Positions 51,445 through 60,144 of a stretch of DNA of 64,000 nt are shown one piece after another. Source of the DNA: Pelomonas caseinilytica (GTDB lineage: Bacteria > Pseudomonadota > Gammaproteobacteria > Burkholderiales > Burkholderiaceae_C). The position numbers and the translations under genes are program-made. The notes beneath the pieces are model-generated. The model was not told the origin of the DNA. It ran no database searches and was given only the letters and a program-made list of their open reading frames with translations. Positions within the stretch are counted from its first letter, which is position 1. Each line of letters starts with the position of its first letter. The stretch is from positions 62,001-126,000 of the forward strand of contig NZ_JAJTWT010000012.1 of assembly GCF_021353235.1 (NCBI RefSeq), read 5' to 3'.

Positions 51445-52446
51445 TCAGCGCCGGTCCCGCGGCCTGGACGGGCCGTACTCCACCACCTGGCAGCCCGGGC
51501 CCTGCGGGTCCGCGCAACAGGCGGCCAGCTTTTTCAGGCTCTCGCTGAACTGCTCGTCCCATTGCGCGCGGCTGTGCAGGTTGCCGGGGCTCATCCAGTG
51601 CGACTGCGGGAAGGCCTTGGACCAGGCGTCGCCGCCCTCCTGGGGCGCGCGGCCGGTGGACTGGTCCATGGCCACGCGGCAGGAGTTCATGTTGCCCATG
51701 CGGTGGCAGGCCGTGCAGGTGTTGCCGCGCGTCGTGATGCCGAAGGCATGCAGGCTGGCCCAGGCCTTCTTGAAGTCCTCGCCGATGGCCTTGGGCTCGT
51801 AGAAGCCGAAGGGGTCGCCGGGGAGTTTCGTCGTCTGGGCGATGTAGGGGCTGTACATGAAGGGGCCGCTGTCGTGGCAGTGCACGCAGGCCGGCTGGCT
51901 GTTCGCCACCTGGGCCGGCGTGAGCCAGACTTTGTCGGCCGGCGGGCTGGCCGGCTCCGCGCCTCGCGGCACCGGCTTGAGCGTGCTCGGCGAGGGCACG
52001 CGGCGGCCGTCGATGCCGCGGTCGGCCGCCAGCGGCGACGCCGCCTTGGCGGTGAACCAGCAGGTCTTGCCGTTCTTGAGGTTGTGCGAGACGAGGTTGA
52101 TCTCGTCGAACAGCGGGCTGCCGGCCGGCCGCGCCACCTGCTTGCGGCAGACGGCGCTGATCTGGGCCGTGGCGTCGTCGCGCAGCACCAGGGCGCGGCT
52201 GCCGGGCACGCACTGGCCCTGGCTGCCGGCGTCGTGCTGGGGCAGCAGCGAGGGCCGGTCGCAGGTGGCCGGCGCGGGCTGGGGCGGCACGGGCTTGCCG
52301 TCCACGGTGATGGGGATCTCCTCGCCGGCCATGCAGTCGAAGGCCGGCACCTCGGTGACCTGTTCGGCGCACTGGCGGCCGTATTCGAAGAGGGTCTCGG
52401 CCTGGGCGGAGCCGGCCAGGAGCAGCAGGAGCAGCCAGGCCTTCAT
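51445..52446 (-). CDS. Exported diheme cytochrome c-like protein
   Basis: A 333-residue exported protein with a signal peptide (about residues 1-16) and two heme motifs, CVHCH (ACVHCHDSGPF) and CTACH (TCTACHRMGNM). The N-terminal 150 residues are cysteine-rich and probably a separate domain. It is the last gene of the molybdenum hydroxylase operon; its ATG overlaps the 2Fe-2S gene stop (ATGA). It is the likely electron acceptor of that enzyme in the periplasm, an inference from order and overlap. Confidence 0.82.
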   Translation of the reverse strand: MKAWLLLLLLAGSAQAETLFEYGRQCAEQVTEVPAFDCMAGEEIPITVDGKPVPPQPAPATCDRPSLLPQHDAGSQGQCVPGSRALVLRDDATAQISAVCRKQVARPAGSPLFDEINLVSHNLKNGKTCWFTAKAASPLAADRGIDGRRVPSPSTLKPVPRGAEPASPPADKVWLTPAQVANSQPACVHCHDSGPFMYSPYIAQTTKLPGDPFGFYEPKAIGEDFKKAWASLHAFGITTRGNTCTACHRMGNMNSCRVAMDQSTGRAPQEGGDAWSKAFPQSHWMSPGNLHSRAQWDEQFSESLKKLAACCADPQGPGCQVVEYGPSRPRDRR

Positions 52447-52967
52447 GCCGTCACCAGGCCTTTCTCCGCCATCACGACGGCGCGGATGGCCTGGTGGTAG
52501 CGGGCATAGCCGGTGCAGCGGCAGACGTGCTGGCCGACGGCGTCCTCGATGGCGGCGTCGAGCTGGTCGGGGCGCACGGGCCGTGCCCGCAGTCGTTCGA
52601 TCAGCATCTCGGTGGCCATGACGAAGCCGGGCGTGCAGTAGCCGCACTGGAAGGCGAAGTGGTCGAGGAAGGCCTGCTGGATGGCGCTGGGCTTTTCCAT
52701 GCTGCCGGTGCCTTCCACCGTGGTGATGGACTGGCCTTGCAGCAGGGCCACGGGTGTCGAGCAGGCGAGCATGGGCTGGGCCTGGCTGGTCGGCACGCGG
52801 CGGGCGGCGACGGTGCAGGCCTTGCACACGCCGATGCCGCAGCACAGGCGGGTGCCGGACAGGCCGAGCTCTTCCTGGAGGAAGTCGAGGAGGGGGAGGT
52901 CGGTGGGGACGTCGGCTTTCACCGGGCGGCCGTTGACGTGGAACTGGACTTTGACGAGGTCGGTCAT
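52443..52967 (-). CDS. 2Fe-2S subunit of a molybdenum hydroxylase (IorA-like)
   Basis: A 174-residue small subunit with two [2Fe-2S] clusters. Ferredoxin-type cysteines are C43, C48, C51 and C69; the second cluster uses C108, C111, C149 and C151 (FQCGYCTPG, HVCRCTGY). It belongs to the xanthine dehydrogenase family of two- or three-subunit enzymes such as isoquinoline 1-oxidoreductase. No signal peptide; export would be with the Tat-tagged large subunit. It is separated from the large-subunit gene by repeat L2 and coupled to the cytochrome gene. Confidence 0.93.
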   Translation of the reverse strand: MTDLVKVQFHVNGRPVKADVPTDLPLLDFLQEELGLSGTRLCCGIGVCKACTVAARRVPTSQAQPMLACSTPVALLQGQSITTVEGTGSMEKPSAIQQAFLDHFAFQCGYCTPGFVMATEMLIERLRARPVRPDQLDAAIEDAVGQHVCRCTGYARYHQAIRAVVMAEKGLVTA

Positions 52968-53006
52968 GGGGTGGCCTCTCGTTGGGTTTGATGTGTGCGG
53001 AGGGTT

Positions 53007-53669
53007 GCTTTTGCTCTTGCTTGCAGCGGCTTGTTGCGAAGGCCCATGCCGGGAATTCGCCCCGGCGGGCGACCTACTTTCTGGTCCGCCAGAAAGTAGG
53101 CAAAGAGCTCCCCCCGACCGCGCCGCCCCGCCGCTTCGCGGTGGGGTTCCCTGCGCTGCTCAGGCCTTGAGGGCCCGCGCGGAACTCGCTTCGCTACGCT
53201 GCGCTCAGACAACCGCGCGAAGTCAGATGTTGAAGTGCGCTTCGCGCACGCCCTCAAGGCCTTGCGCTGCTCGGCGGCGCTAAAGGGGGTAAGACGAAAT
53301 ACCTCAAGGGCATGGCCGGCGCGATTGGCACTCCGGCTGTTCGGCTGTTGGCTGTTTGGGCTCTCCCCTTCTAAGCCGCCGAGAAGCGCAGAAGCCCGGG
53401 GCGCGCGCGCAGCGCGCTTCAACAACTGACTCAGCGCCACTGTCTGACCGTAGCGAACGCAGTGAGCGAAGGGAGTTTGGCGCTGGCCTCGGGCTTCGAG
53501 CATCGCAGGGAACCCCGAAGCGCAGCGCAGGGGCGGTTTTGCAGGGGCGACTCTTTGCCTACTTTCTGGTCGCCCAGAAAACCGAAGGTTTCGGCGAAGC
53601 CAAAGTAGGTCGCCCGCCGGGGCGAACTCCCGGCACGGTGCAACGAACACAAAGGCTCCCCGCAAAAGC
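53007..53669. repeat. Large inverted-repeat element L2 (663 bp)
   Basis: Sits between the large and small subunit genes of the molybdenum hydroxylase, an unusual position inside an operon. It shares with L1 the GCTTTTGC/GCAAAAGC ends, the hairpin CCTACTTTCTGG/CCAGAAAGTAGG (53073-53100), and an 80-base core (53270-53349) that differs at one base. Both arms carry mirrored copies of the same module (roughly 53160-53265 and 53370-53520), and the right hairpin has gained an extra GC-rich stem. No gene is convincing in it. Confidence 0.88.
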
Positions 53670-53688
53670 AACCCATCACCACCCGCCC

Positions 53689-56508
53689 TCACGCCAACAC
53701 CCCCCGCACATCCTCCCCCGTGATCGGCAGCGCCCGGAACCGCTTCCCCGTCGCATGCGCCACCGCGTTCCCGATGGCCGGCGCGATGGGGCAGAGCACC
53801 GCTTCGGCGATGCCCTTGGCCGTCGGCTCCTCGCTCGGCAGCGGCGTGATGTTCATGCGCCCCAGGGGCACGTCGGCGCTCAAGGCCACGTGGTAGCGGT
53901 CCAGGTTCCAGCGCCCGCCGCCGGCCCCGCCCGCCTCCAACGGCAGCTTCTCCAGCAGCGCATAGCCGATGCCCATCGCGATGCCGCCCTGGGCCTGGCC
54001 CATCAGCAGGTCGGGCTGCAGCACGCGGCCGGCGTCCACCCACAGCTCCACCGCCACCACGCGCGGCTCCAGGCTGCGCGGGGCGATCTCGACCGCGATG
54101 ACCGCCCCCGAGGGCGCGTACAGGCTGCGGCCATAGAGCTTGGCCGCCGGGTCGGGCGGGATCACGTCCTGCCGCGTCACCGGCGCCCAGGCGGTGCGGC
54201 CGGCCGTGCGCAGCGACAGCCCGTCGATGGGCAGCAGCAACGGCGCCCCACCGCCCGGCACGGCATAACTGGCCGACACCCAGGCCCCCTGGTAGAGGCC
54301 ATGCACCATGGCCCCGGCCACCAGCCCGGCCTCGTGAGCACGAGCCGCCAGCGCCGGCAGAGGCAGCGGGGTCAGGCCCGGGGCGACGAGGCGGCCCGCG
54401 TCCCAGCGCGTGCGGCCGGACAGCTGCGCCACGGGCACGCCCCACAGCGCCGCCGCCGCCGGCAGCACGCCGGTCTCGAACAGCACGCGGGCGGCCTGCT
54501 CGGTCACGTGCACCTGGTGGAAGGCCGTCAGGCAGGCGCTGCTGGACATGCTGAAGCTGGCCGTCCAGCGCGGGTCGCTCCAGCTGCCCCCGGGCGTGGC
54601 GTCCAGGTCCAGCGCATTGAAGCTGCCCACGTCGCCCATGACGATGTCGTGGGCGTTGCGGCCCAGCCAGCCGGCCGTGCTGATGGCCAGCGTCGTCGCC
54701 GAGCCATTGCCCATGTCCACGCAGTTGGTGCGCACGGCCAGGCGGCCGGCCGCGTCCATGGACACCTCGGCCATGACGCCGTCCGTGCCCGTGCCGTAGG
54801 CCTGGTTGGCCAGCGCGAAGCCGACGCCGTAGCGCACGCCCTCGCGCGCCTTGCGGGCCTTGACGGCCTCGCGGTCACGCCACAACGGGTGGGCGCGGGC
54901 CAGGCGGCAGATCTCGCGCAGCCGCATGGCCTGGGCCAGCGGGGCGCCGGTGATGGTGCGGTCGCCCTCGCGCAGGGCATTGGCCTCGCGCAGCTCGATG
55001 GGGTCGCGCTTGAGCGCCACGGCCACTTCATCGACCAGGGTCTCGACGGCGAAGCTGGCCTGCGGACCGCCGAAACCGCGCATGGAGCCCGCGACCACGC
55101 CCGTGCTCGGCTGGGCCGCGGCGTCCACCCAGGCCTGGCGGATGTCGTAGCCCGACAGGCCGCAGTAGCCCGCCAGCATGGCCACGAACTGGCTGTAGTT
55201 GTTCTGCCCGCCGGCGGCCAGGGTCTGGTGGCTGCTGAAGGCCTCGAAGCGGCCGGTCTTCGGGTCCACCGCGATCTGCTGGGTGATGGCGCTGCCGAGC
55301 TGCTTCAGGCCGCTCTGGAACTGCTCGTAGCGGTCCTGGGCGATGCGCACCGGCCCGTCGGCCAGCGCGGCGGTGACGGCCAGCAGCGGCGGGAAGGTGG
55401 ACACGTCGCGACCGCCGAAACCGCCGCCCGGGTAGCAGGAGTGCAGGGCCACGGTCCTGACCTGGATGGGGCAGCCGTTGCCGCCGAACATCGCCAGGCT
55501 GTCGCCCGCGTCGCCGTTGGTGGCCTGGGTGCCGAGCACCAGGCCGAGCGTGCCTTCGCCGCGCCGGTCCAGCCAGGCCAGGCCGGCCTCGGGCTCCATG
55601 AACATCGGGTCCAGCACCTGGGTGGCGTAGGTGCCGCCGAGCCGCAGCAGCGCCGGGTCGGCCAGGCGCGCGTCGATGCGCTCGCGCAAGGCCTTGGCCG
55701 TCGAGTTGTAGGGTTCGGACGGCGAGTCCGGCGCATGCGGGTCGGACTCACAGCCCACCTGCACCTGCGAGAACGGCGCGACGCCCGGCGCCTCATAACG
55801 CGTCAGGCTCGTGGTGGGCGAATAGGGCGTGGCCGGCTCGGGCGCGACCGCGTCGCCGGCCTTGACCACCCCGGGCTCGAACTGCAGGGCGCGCTTGGCG
55901 CGGCGCCAGGCGTTGGCATCGGCAAACACCAGGACGGCCACCGCCTGCCCGTAGAACTGCGGCGCCGTGCCCAGCGGCACCAGCAGCTGCTTGATGCCGT
56001 TGGCGCCGGCCATCGAGAACGGCAGGGCCAGGTTCAGCGAAGCGAGGTCGCGCTGCGGCCAGGGGTAGCCCGGCAGCGGCGCCTGGGTGATGGTGAGCAT
56101 GGGCACGGCGCCGGCGGCTTCGAGGCGGGCCAGGTCCAGGCCCGCGAAGGCGAGGCCAGGGCGCGTCGCCCGCAGGATGAGGGCCATGCGCTCGGCCCTG
56201 GGCCAGCCGGGCATGTCGGCTGCGCGGAAGTCGCGGGCATAGATCTTCTGGCCGGTGACCTTGGCCAGGCCGTCGATGCGGAACCGCGCCCGGCCCGGCC
56301 CGCCGGACCAGTCGGGCGCGCCGGGCGGCGCGTGCGGCTGGGTGGGCGTGTCCACCGGCTCCGGCCTGGCGCCGGGCAGCCTGAAGCCGGGCGGCTTGCG
56401 GGCCAGGGCGAGTTCGTGCACCAGCAGCGTCACCGCGCCGGCACCGGCGCCGATGACGCGGCGCCGCGTCAGTTGAAATGGTCCGTTCGTCCGCGGGTTC
56501 TGCGACAC
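53689..56508 (-). CDS. Tat-exported molybdopterin hydroxylase large subunit (IorB-like)
   Basis: A 939-residue catalytic subunit of the xanthine oxidase family. A twin-arginine signal (TRRRVIGAGAGAVTLL) starts near residue 15. Characteristic pieces are GGGFGGRDVS, MRGFGGPQASFAVETLVDEV and KGIAEAVLCPIAPAIGNAV, in which the glutamate matches the family's catalytic one. It should hydroxylate an aldehyde or N-heterocycle using a Mo-cytosine dinucleotide cofactor. The GTG at 56508 has GGGAGGA five bases upstream and is preferred over a GTG 39 bases earlier. The electron path is probably 2Fe-2S subunit then diheme cytochrome. Confidence 0.92.
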   Translation of the reverse strand: MSQNPRTNGPFQLTRRRVIGAGAGAVTLLVHELALARKPPGFRLPGARPEPVDTPTQPHAPPGAPDWSGGPGRARFRIDGLAKVTGQKIYARDFRAADMPGWPRAERMALILRATRPGLAFAGLDLARLEAAGAVPMLTITQAPLPGYPWPQRDLASLNLALPFSMAGANGIKQLLVPLGTAPQFYGQAVAVLVFADANAWRRAKRALQFEPGVVKAGDAVAPEPATPYSPTTSLTRYEAPGVAPFSQVQVGCESDPHAPDSPSEPYNSTAKALRERIDARLADPALLRLGGTYATQVLDPMFMEPEAGLAWLDRRGEGTLGLVLGTQATNGDAGDSLAMFGGNGCPIQVRTVALHSCYPGGGFGGRDVSTFPPLLAVTAALADGPVRIAQDRYEQFQSGLKQLGSAITQQIAVDPKTGRFEAFSSHQTLAAGGQNNYSQFVAMLAGYCGLSGYDIRQAWVDAAAQPSTGVVAGSMRGFGGPQASFAVETLVDEVAVALKRDPIELREANALREGDRTITGAPLAQAMRLREICRLARAHPLWRDREAVKARKAREGVRYGVGFALANQAYGTGTDGVMAEVSMDAAGRLAVRTNCVDMGNGSATTLAISTAGWLGRNAHDIVMGDVGSFNALDLDATPGGSWSDPRWTASFSMSSSACLTAFHQVHVTEQAARVLFETGVLPAAAALWGVPVAQLSGRTRWDAGRLVAPGLTPLPLPALAARAHEAGLVAGAMVHGLYQGAWVSASYAVPGGGAPLLLPIDGLSLRTAGRTAWAPVTRQDVIPPDPAAKLYGRSLYAPSGAVIAVEIAPRSLEPRVVAVELWVDAGRVLQPDLLMGQAQGGIAMGIGYALLEKLPLEAGGAGGGRWNLDRYHVALSADVPLGRMNITPLPSEEPTAKGIAEAVLCPIAPAIGNAVAHATGKRFRALPITGEDVRGVLA

Positions 56509-56571
56509 GCTGTCCTCCCACCATGAGATGGGGGGCGAGTGTGTCACCGCGGCATCGCGGCGGTTGGCGGA

Positions 56572-58584
56572 TCAGGCCGGATTCGGCCCGGCATTCGTGC
56601 CGGAGTTGGCACCCGGGCGGGTGCGGTAGAAGGTCATGGGCTCGGCCTTCAGGGCCTTCAGCACGTTGCGGCGCATGGCGCCCACCACGTGCATCTCGCA
56701 GGGCTTGCAGTCGAAGCGCAGCGTGAGGGTGTCGTCGCCGTGCTGCAGGGTCAGCGGCTCGGCGCGCACCGTCCCCTGCACGCCCGTCACGCCCTTGGCC
56801 TGCTTGGGGCACAGGCTCAGGCTCCAGCGCACGCAGTGCTTGGTGATCATCAGCGGCACCTCGCCCAGCTCCTCGTGGCTTTCGTAGGCGGCGCCGACCA
56901 CCTTGACGCCGTGGCGGGCGTAGAACGCGGCGGCCTTGCCGTTGTAGACGTTGGCGAGGTAGGTCAGCGTGTCGTCGGGGTAGGGCGCGGGCGGCTCGAC
57001 GGGCGTGGCGCGGGGCAGCTTCACGAAGGCGGCCTCGCGCGCGGCCTCCAGCGCGGCGACGGCGTCGCGGCGCAGGGCATTGAGCTTGCTCGCCGGCAGG
57101 AAGAGGGGCTCGCGCATCGCCAGGCGCACGCGGCGGGCCTCGAAGATCGTGTCGCCGAGCTTGGCGAGGTTCTCCTTGAGCTGGGCCTCGGCCTGCTTCG
57201 CATCCCGCGCCGGCTCGTGGGCCTGCGGCAGGCGCACCGCGGCCTTGGCGCCGGTCTCGTCCTTCAGGCTGAGTTCGAAGCCGCCCTCCACCTGGGCCAG
57301 CGTCAGGTCCACGGCGATGCGGCGCTCGGCGCTGGGCTTGGCCAGCAGCCGCTCCCAGGCCATGTCGCGGTTGCGGCTGAGGGCCGTGCCGGGGAAGAGA
57401 TCCTTGAGGTCGCCGAAGGCCTGGCCCTTGGACAGGTTGGGCTCGATGCGCCATCGTGTGCCGCCCAAGGGCGTGGCCACGTTCACCGGCACGCCTTGCA
57501 GCTCGCCCTGGCGGTCCCACCAGGTCAGGGCATCGCCGTTGTTGACCACGCGCAGCGCGTCGCCCGTGTCGAGGTCGAAGTCGGCGGCGCCGACGCGCAC
57601 GATCTCGCCCAGCGGCAGGCCGGCATGCTTGGGGCTGTCGAAGGCGCCGATGTCGGTCTTGCGGCCGTTGACGAAGTAGTCGGTGCCGCCACGGTTGAAG
57701 GCCTGCTCGGGCTCGGGCGTGAAGGTGTAGCGGCAATGGCCGTGGCTGGTGGCGGCCAGCTCGGGGCGGCGCTCCATCAGCGCGTCGAGCAGGGTGCGGT
57801 AGTGGGCCGTCACGTTCTTGACGGTGGCCATGTCCTTGTAGCGGCCCTCGATCTTGAAGCTGCGGATGCCGGCGTCGACGAGGGCCTCCAGGTTGGCGCT
57901 CTGGTCGTTGTCCTTGAGGCTGAGGACGTGCTTGTCGTGGGCGACGACGCGGCCCTGCGCGTCGGTCACCGTGTAGGGCAGGCGGCACTCCTGGCTGCAG
58001 TTGCCGCGGTTGGCGCTGCGGCCGGTGTGGGCGTGGCTGATGAAGCACTGGCCGCTGTAGGCCACGCACAGCGCGCCGTGCACGAAGAACTCCAGCGTGG
58101 CCTGCTGCACCTGCTCGCGGATGGCGCGGATCTGGCCCAGATCCAGCTCGCGGGCCAGCACCATCTGCGAGAAGCCCACGTCCTGCAGGAAGCGCGCCTT
58201 CTCGGGCGTGCGGATGTCGGTCTGGGTGCTGGCGTGCAGCTGGATGGGCGGCAGGTCCAGCTCCAGCAGGCCCATGTCCTGCACGATCAACGCGTCGACG
58301 CCGGCCTCGAACAGCTGCCAGGCGAGCTGGCGGGCGCCTTCGAGCTCGTCGTCGCGCAGGATGGTGTTCAGCGTGACGAAGACCCGTGCGTTGAAGCGGT
58401 GGGCGTGCCTGGCCAACCGCTCGATCTCGCTGACCGGGTTGGCCGCCTTGTCGCGCGCGCCGAAGCCCGGGCCGCCGATGTAGACGGCATCGGCGCCGTG
58501 GTTGACGGCCTCGATGCCGATGTCGGCGTCGCGGGCGGGGGCGAGGAGTTCGAGGGAAAGGCGTTGGGGTCGGGGGGCGGCCAT
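56572..58584 (-). CDS. rlhA: U32 peptidase-like protein RlhA (23S rRNA C2501 hydroxylation)
   Basis: A 670-residue protein close to E. coli RlhA (YdcP), which is needed for hydroxylation of cytidine 2501 in 23S rRNA. Shared segments include ELLAPARDADIGIEAV, HGADAVYIGGPGFGARDKA, LIVQDMGLLELDLPPIQLH and MITKHCVRWSLSLCPKQAKG. Cysteines in GNCSQECRLPY and in LCPKQ and FDCKPCEMH probably bind a cofactor or metal. Length and order match the family. Stands 63 bases from the molybdenum hydroxylase start, on the same strand. Confidence 0.92.
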   Translation of the reverse strand: MAAPRPQRLSLELLAPARDADIGIEAVNHGADAVYIGGPGFGARDKAANPVSEIERLARHAHRFNARVFVTLNTILRDDELEGARQLAWQLFEAGVDALIVQDMGLLELDLPPIQLHASTQTDIRTPEKARFLQDVGFSQMVLARELDLGQIRAIREQVQQATLEFFVHGALCVAYSGQCFISHAHTGRSANRGNCSQECRLPYTVTDAQGRVVAHDKHVLSLKDNDQSANLEALVDAGIRSFKIEGRYKDMATVKNVTAHYRTLLDALMERRPELAATSHGHCRYTFTPEPEQAFNRGGTDYFVNGRKTDIGAFDSPKHAGLPLGEIVRVGAADFDLDTGDALRVVNNGDALTWWDRQGELQGVPVNVATPLGGTRWRIEPNLSKGQAFGDLKDLFPGTALSRNRDMAWERLLAKPSAERRIAVDLTLAQVEGGFELSLKDETGAKAAVRLPQAHEPARDAKQAEAQLKENLAKLGDTIFEARRVRLAMREPLFLPASKLNALRRDAVAALEAAREAAFVKLPRATPVEPPAPYPDDTLTYLANVYNGKAAAFYARHGVKVVGAAYESHEELGEVPLMITKHCVRWSLSLCPKQAKGVTGVQGTVRAEPLTLQHGDDTLTLRFDCKPCEMHVVGAMRRNVLKALKAEPMTFYRTRPGANSGTNAGPNPA

Positions 58585-58606
58585 GCCCGGATTCTAGAAA
58601 TCCGGT

Positions 58607-59932
58607 TCAGCGGGTCAGGCGGTAGATCAGCACCGCGGCGCGCACGGCGCCGCGCTCGATGGAGGCGATGTCCAGCCACTCGTCCGGCGTGTGCGCGCCG
58701 CCGCCCGCCGCGCCCAGGCCGTCCAGGCTGTCGACGATGGGGGCGACGAACTGCACGTCGCCCGCGCCGCGCTGCCCCGGCGGGAAGGGCGCGATGGGTC
58801 CGAGGCCGGCATCGGCGCTGGCGCGCGAATAGGCCTCCAGCAGCTTGAGGTTGCCCGGGGTGGGCGCCATGGGTGGGTAGTTCTCGTTGAAGCTGATGCG
58901 CGAACGCGTGCCGGGCAGGGACTGCTCGACGATGGCCTGCATGCGCTCGCGGGCCTTGGCGCCCTGCTCGGCGGTCAGGTAGCGCAGGTCGCCGCGCACC
59001 TGGGTGTCGCGCGGGATGACGTTGCTCTTGCCGAAGGCCTGGCCCTGGCTCTCGGCATCGTTCCACTGGGCGCTGGTGCCACCGACGATGGTGGCCGCGT
59101 TGAAGGTCAGGTCCGGCTCGATGAGCTGCTCGCGGAAGGCGTTGACGACGCGGGCCGCCTCGTAGACGGCGCCAAAGCCGTCACGCCCGAAGACGCCGGC
59201 CGAATGGCCCGTTCGCGCCGTCACGGTCAGCTGCCAGCCGCCCGAGGCGCGGCGGCCGATGGTGGCCGCGTCGCGGCCCTGCTCGTCCTTGGTGGCGCCC
59301 TCGAAGGCCAGGGCCACGTCGCTCTGCCGGGCGGCGTCCACCAGCGCGGCGCGCGCCACCTCGATGGGCGAGCCGACGCGTTCCTCGTCGCCGGTGAAGA
59401 CCACCCGAACGGTGCGGCCTTCGAGGGCGCCGGCGTCGTTCAGCGCCCGCAGGGCCAGCAGGATGATGACGTCGCCGCCCTTCATGTCGGACACGCCCTG
59501 GCCGCGCACCTTGTGACCGTCGCTCTGCCAGGGCGGCACAGGGCTGTCCTTCTCGAAGACGGTGTCGAGGTGGCCGATCAGCAGCACCCGCTTGCCCTGC
59601 GTGCCGATGCGCTCGGCGACGAGGTGGCCGGCGCGCTTCATTTCCGCCGGCATGTCCACCCAACGGGTGCGCAGGCCCACGGCCTCGAAGGCCTGGGCGT
59701 AGAGGGCGCCGACCTCGCGCACCCCCGCGGGGTTGAGCGTGCCGCTGTTGACGAGCACGCTGCGCTCCAGCAGCTGCAGCGCCTCGGGCGTGTGGCGCCT
59801 GACGTTGGCGACGATGCGCTGCTCCTGGGCGTCCAGGGCGTCGGCGCGCGCCGGCGCGGCGGCAAGCGCTGCCCACGCCGCGAAGGCGCTGAGCAGCAGG
59901 GCGGGGGAGCTGAGGGCAGGAGGCGTCTTCAT
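58607..59932 (-). CDS. Exported M20 family metallopeptidase (glutamate carboxypeptidase-like)
   Basis: A 441-residue exported zinc peptidase similar to carboxypeptidase G2. It has a signal peptide (about residues 1-29) and metal/catalytic residues in LLIGHLDTVFEKDSP, GQGVSDMKGGDVI and FTGDEERVGSP (general base E-E pair), with the dimerisation lid domain in between. Substrates could be folates or peptides with C-terminal glutamate. The ATG at 59932 precedes the leader. The upstream gap to 60145 holds a CACAGAG-type inverted repeat and the 37-base module. Confidence 0.9.
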   Translation of the reverse strand: MKTPPALSSPALLLSAFAAWAALAAAPARADALDAQEQRIVANVRRHTPEALQLLERSVLVNSGTLNPAGVREVGALYAQAFEAVGLRTRWVDMPAEMKRAGHLVAERIGTQGKRVLLIGHLDTVFEKDSPVPPWQSDGHKVRGQGVSDMKGGDVIILLALRALNDAGALEGRTVRVVFTGDEERVGSPIEVARAALVDAARQSDVALAFEGATKDEQGRDAATIGRRASGGWQLTVTARTGHSAGVFGRDGFGAVYEAARVVNAFREQLIEPDLTFNAATIVGGTSAQWNDAESQGQAFGKSNVIPRDTQVRGDLRYLTAEQGAKARERMQAIVEQSLPGTRSRISFNENYPPMAPTPGNLKLLEAYSRASADAGLGPIAPFPPGQRGAGDVQFVAPIVDSLDGLGAAGGGAHTPDEWLDIASIERGAVRAAVLIYRLTR

Positions 59933-59978
59933 GACTCCCAGTTTCCACGAACTCGATGCTTCGGTACCGAGGCCGGGA

Positions 59979-60058
59979 AACACAGCCACAGAGGCACAGA
60001 GGCACAGAGAAGGCGGGATGAAGGTCCCTCTGTGTCTCTGTGCCTCTGTGGCTGTGTT
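59979..60058. repeat. CACAGAG-type inverted repeat
   Basis: Two 31-base arms, 59979-60009 and 60028-60058, pair with one mismatch around an 18-base loop. Each arm is made of CACAGAG-like heptamers (AACACAGCCACAGAGG and so on). It lies in the 212-base gap upstream of the M20 peptidase gene and downstream of the propeller/GGDEF gene (both on the minus strand). Such CACAGAG repeats occur between genes of various bacteria; whether they are mobile is not known to me. Confidence 0.85.
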
Positions 60059-60080
60059 CTATTGCCGCACGGCACCTCGT

Positions 60081-60117
60081 CTTTCATGGGGCGCGGGTGC
60101 CGCGAACGCGGAAAGGA
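60081..60117 (-). repeat. Short dispersed module (copy of 14584-14620)
   Basis: Reverse complement of 14584-14620 at 33 of 37 positions, centred on CCGCGTTCGCGG. Lies between the CACAGAG repeat and the end of the propeller/GGDEF gene. Function unknown. Confidence 0.6.
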
Positions 60118-60144
60118 CTACCGCGGTGGATTTCGAGTTTCAGC

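Noticed and set aside
59979-60058. CRISPR-like array
   Set aside because: The heptamers are contiguous with no spacers, and the arms are inverted rather than direct repeats.
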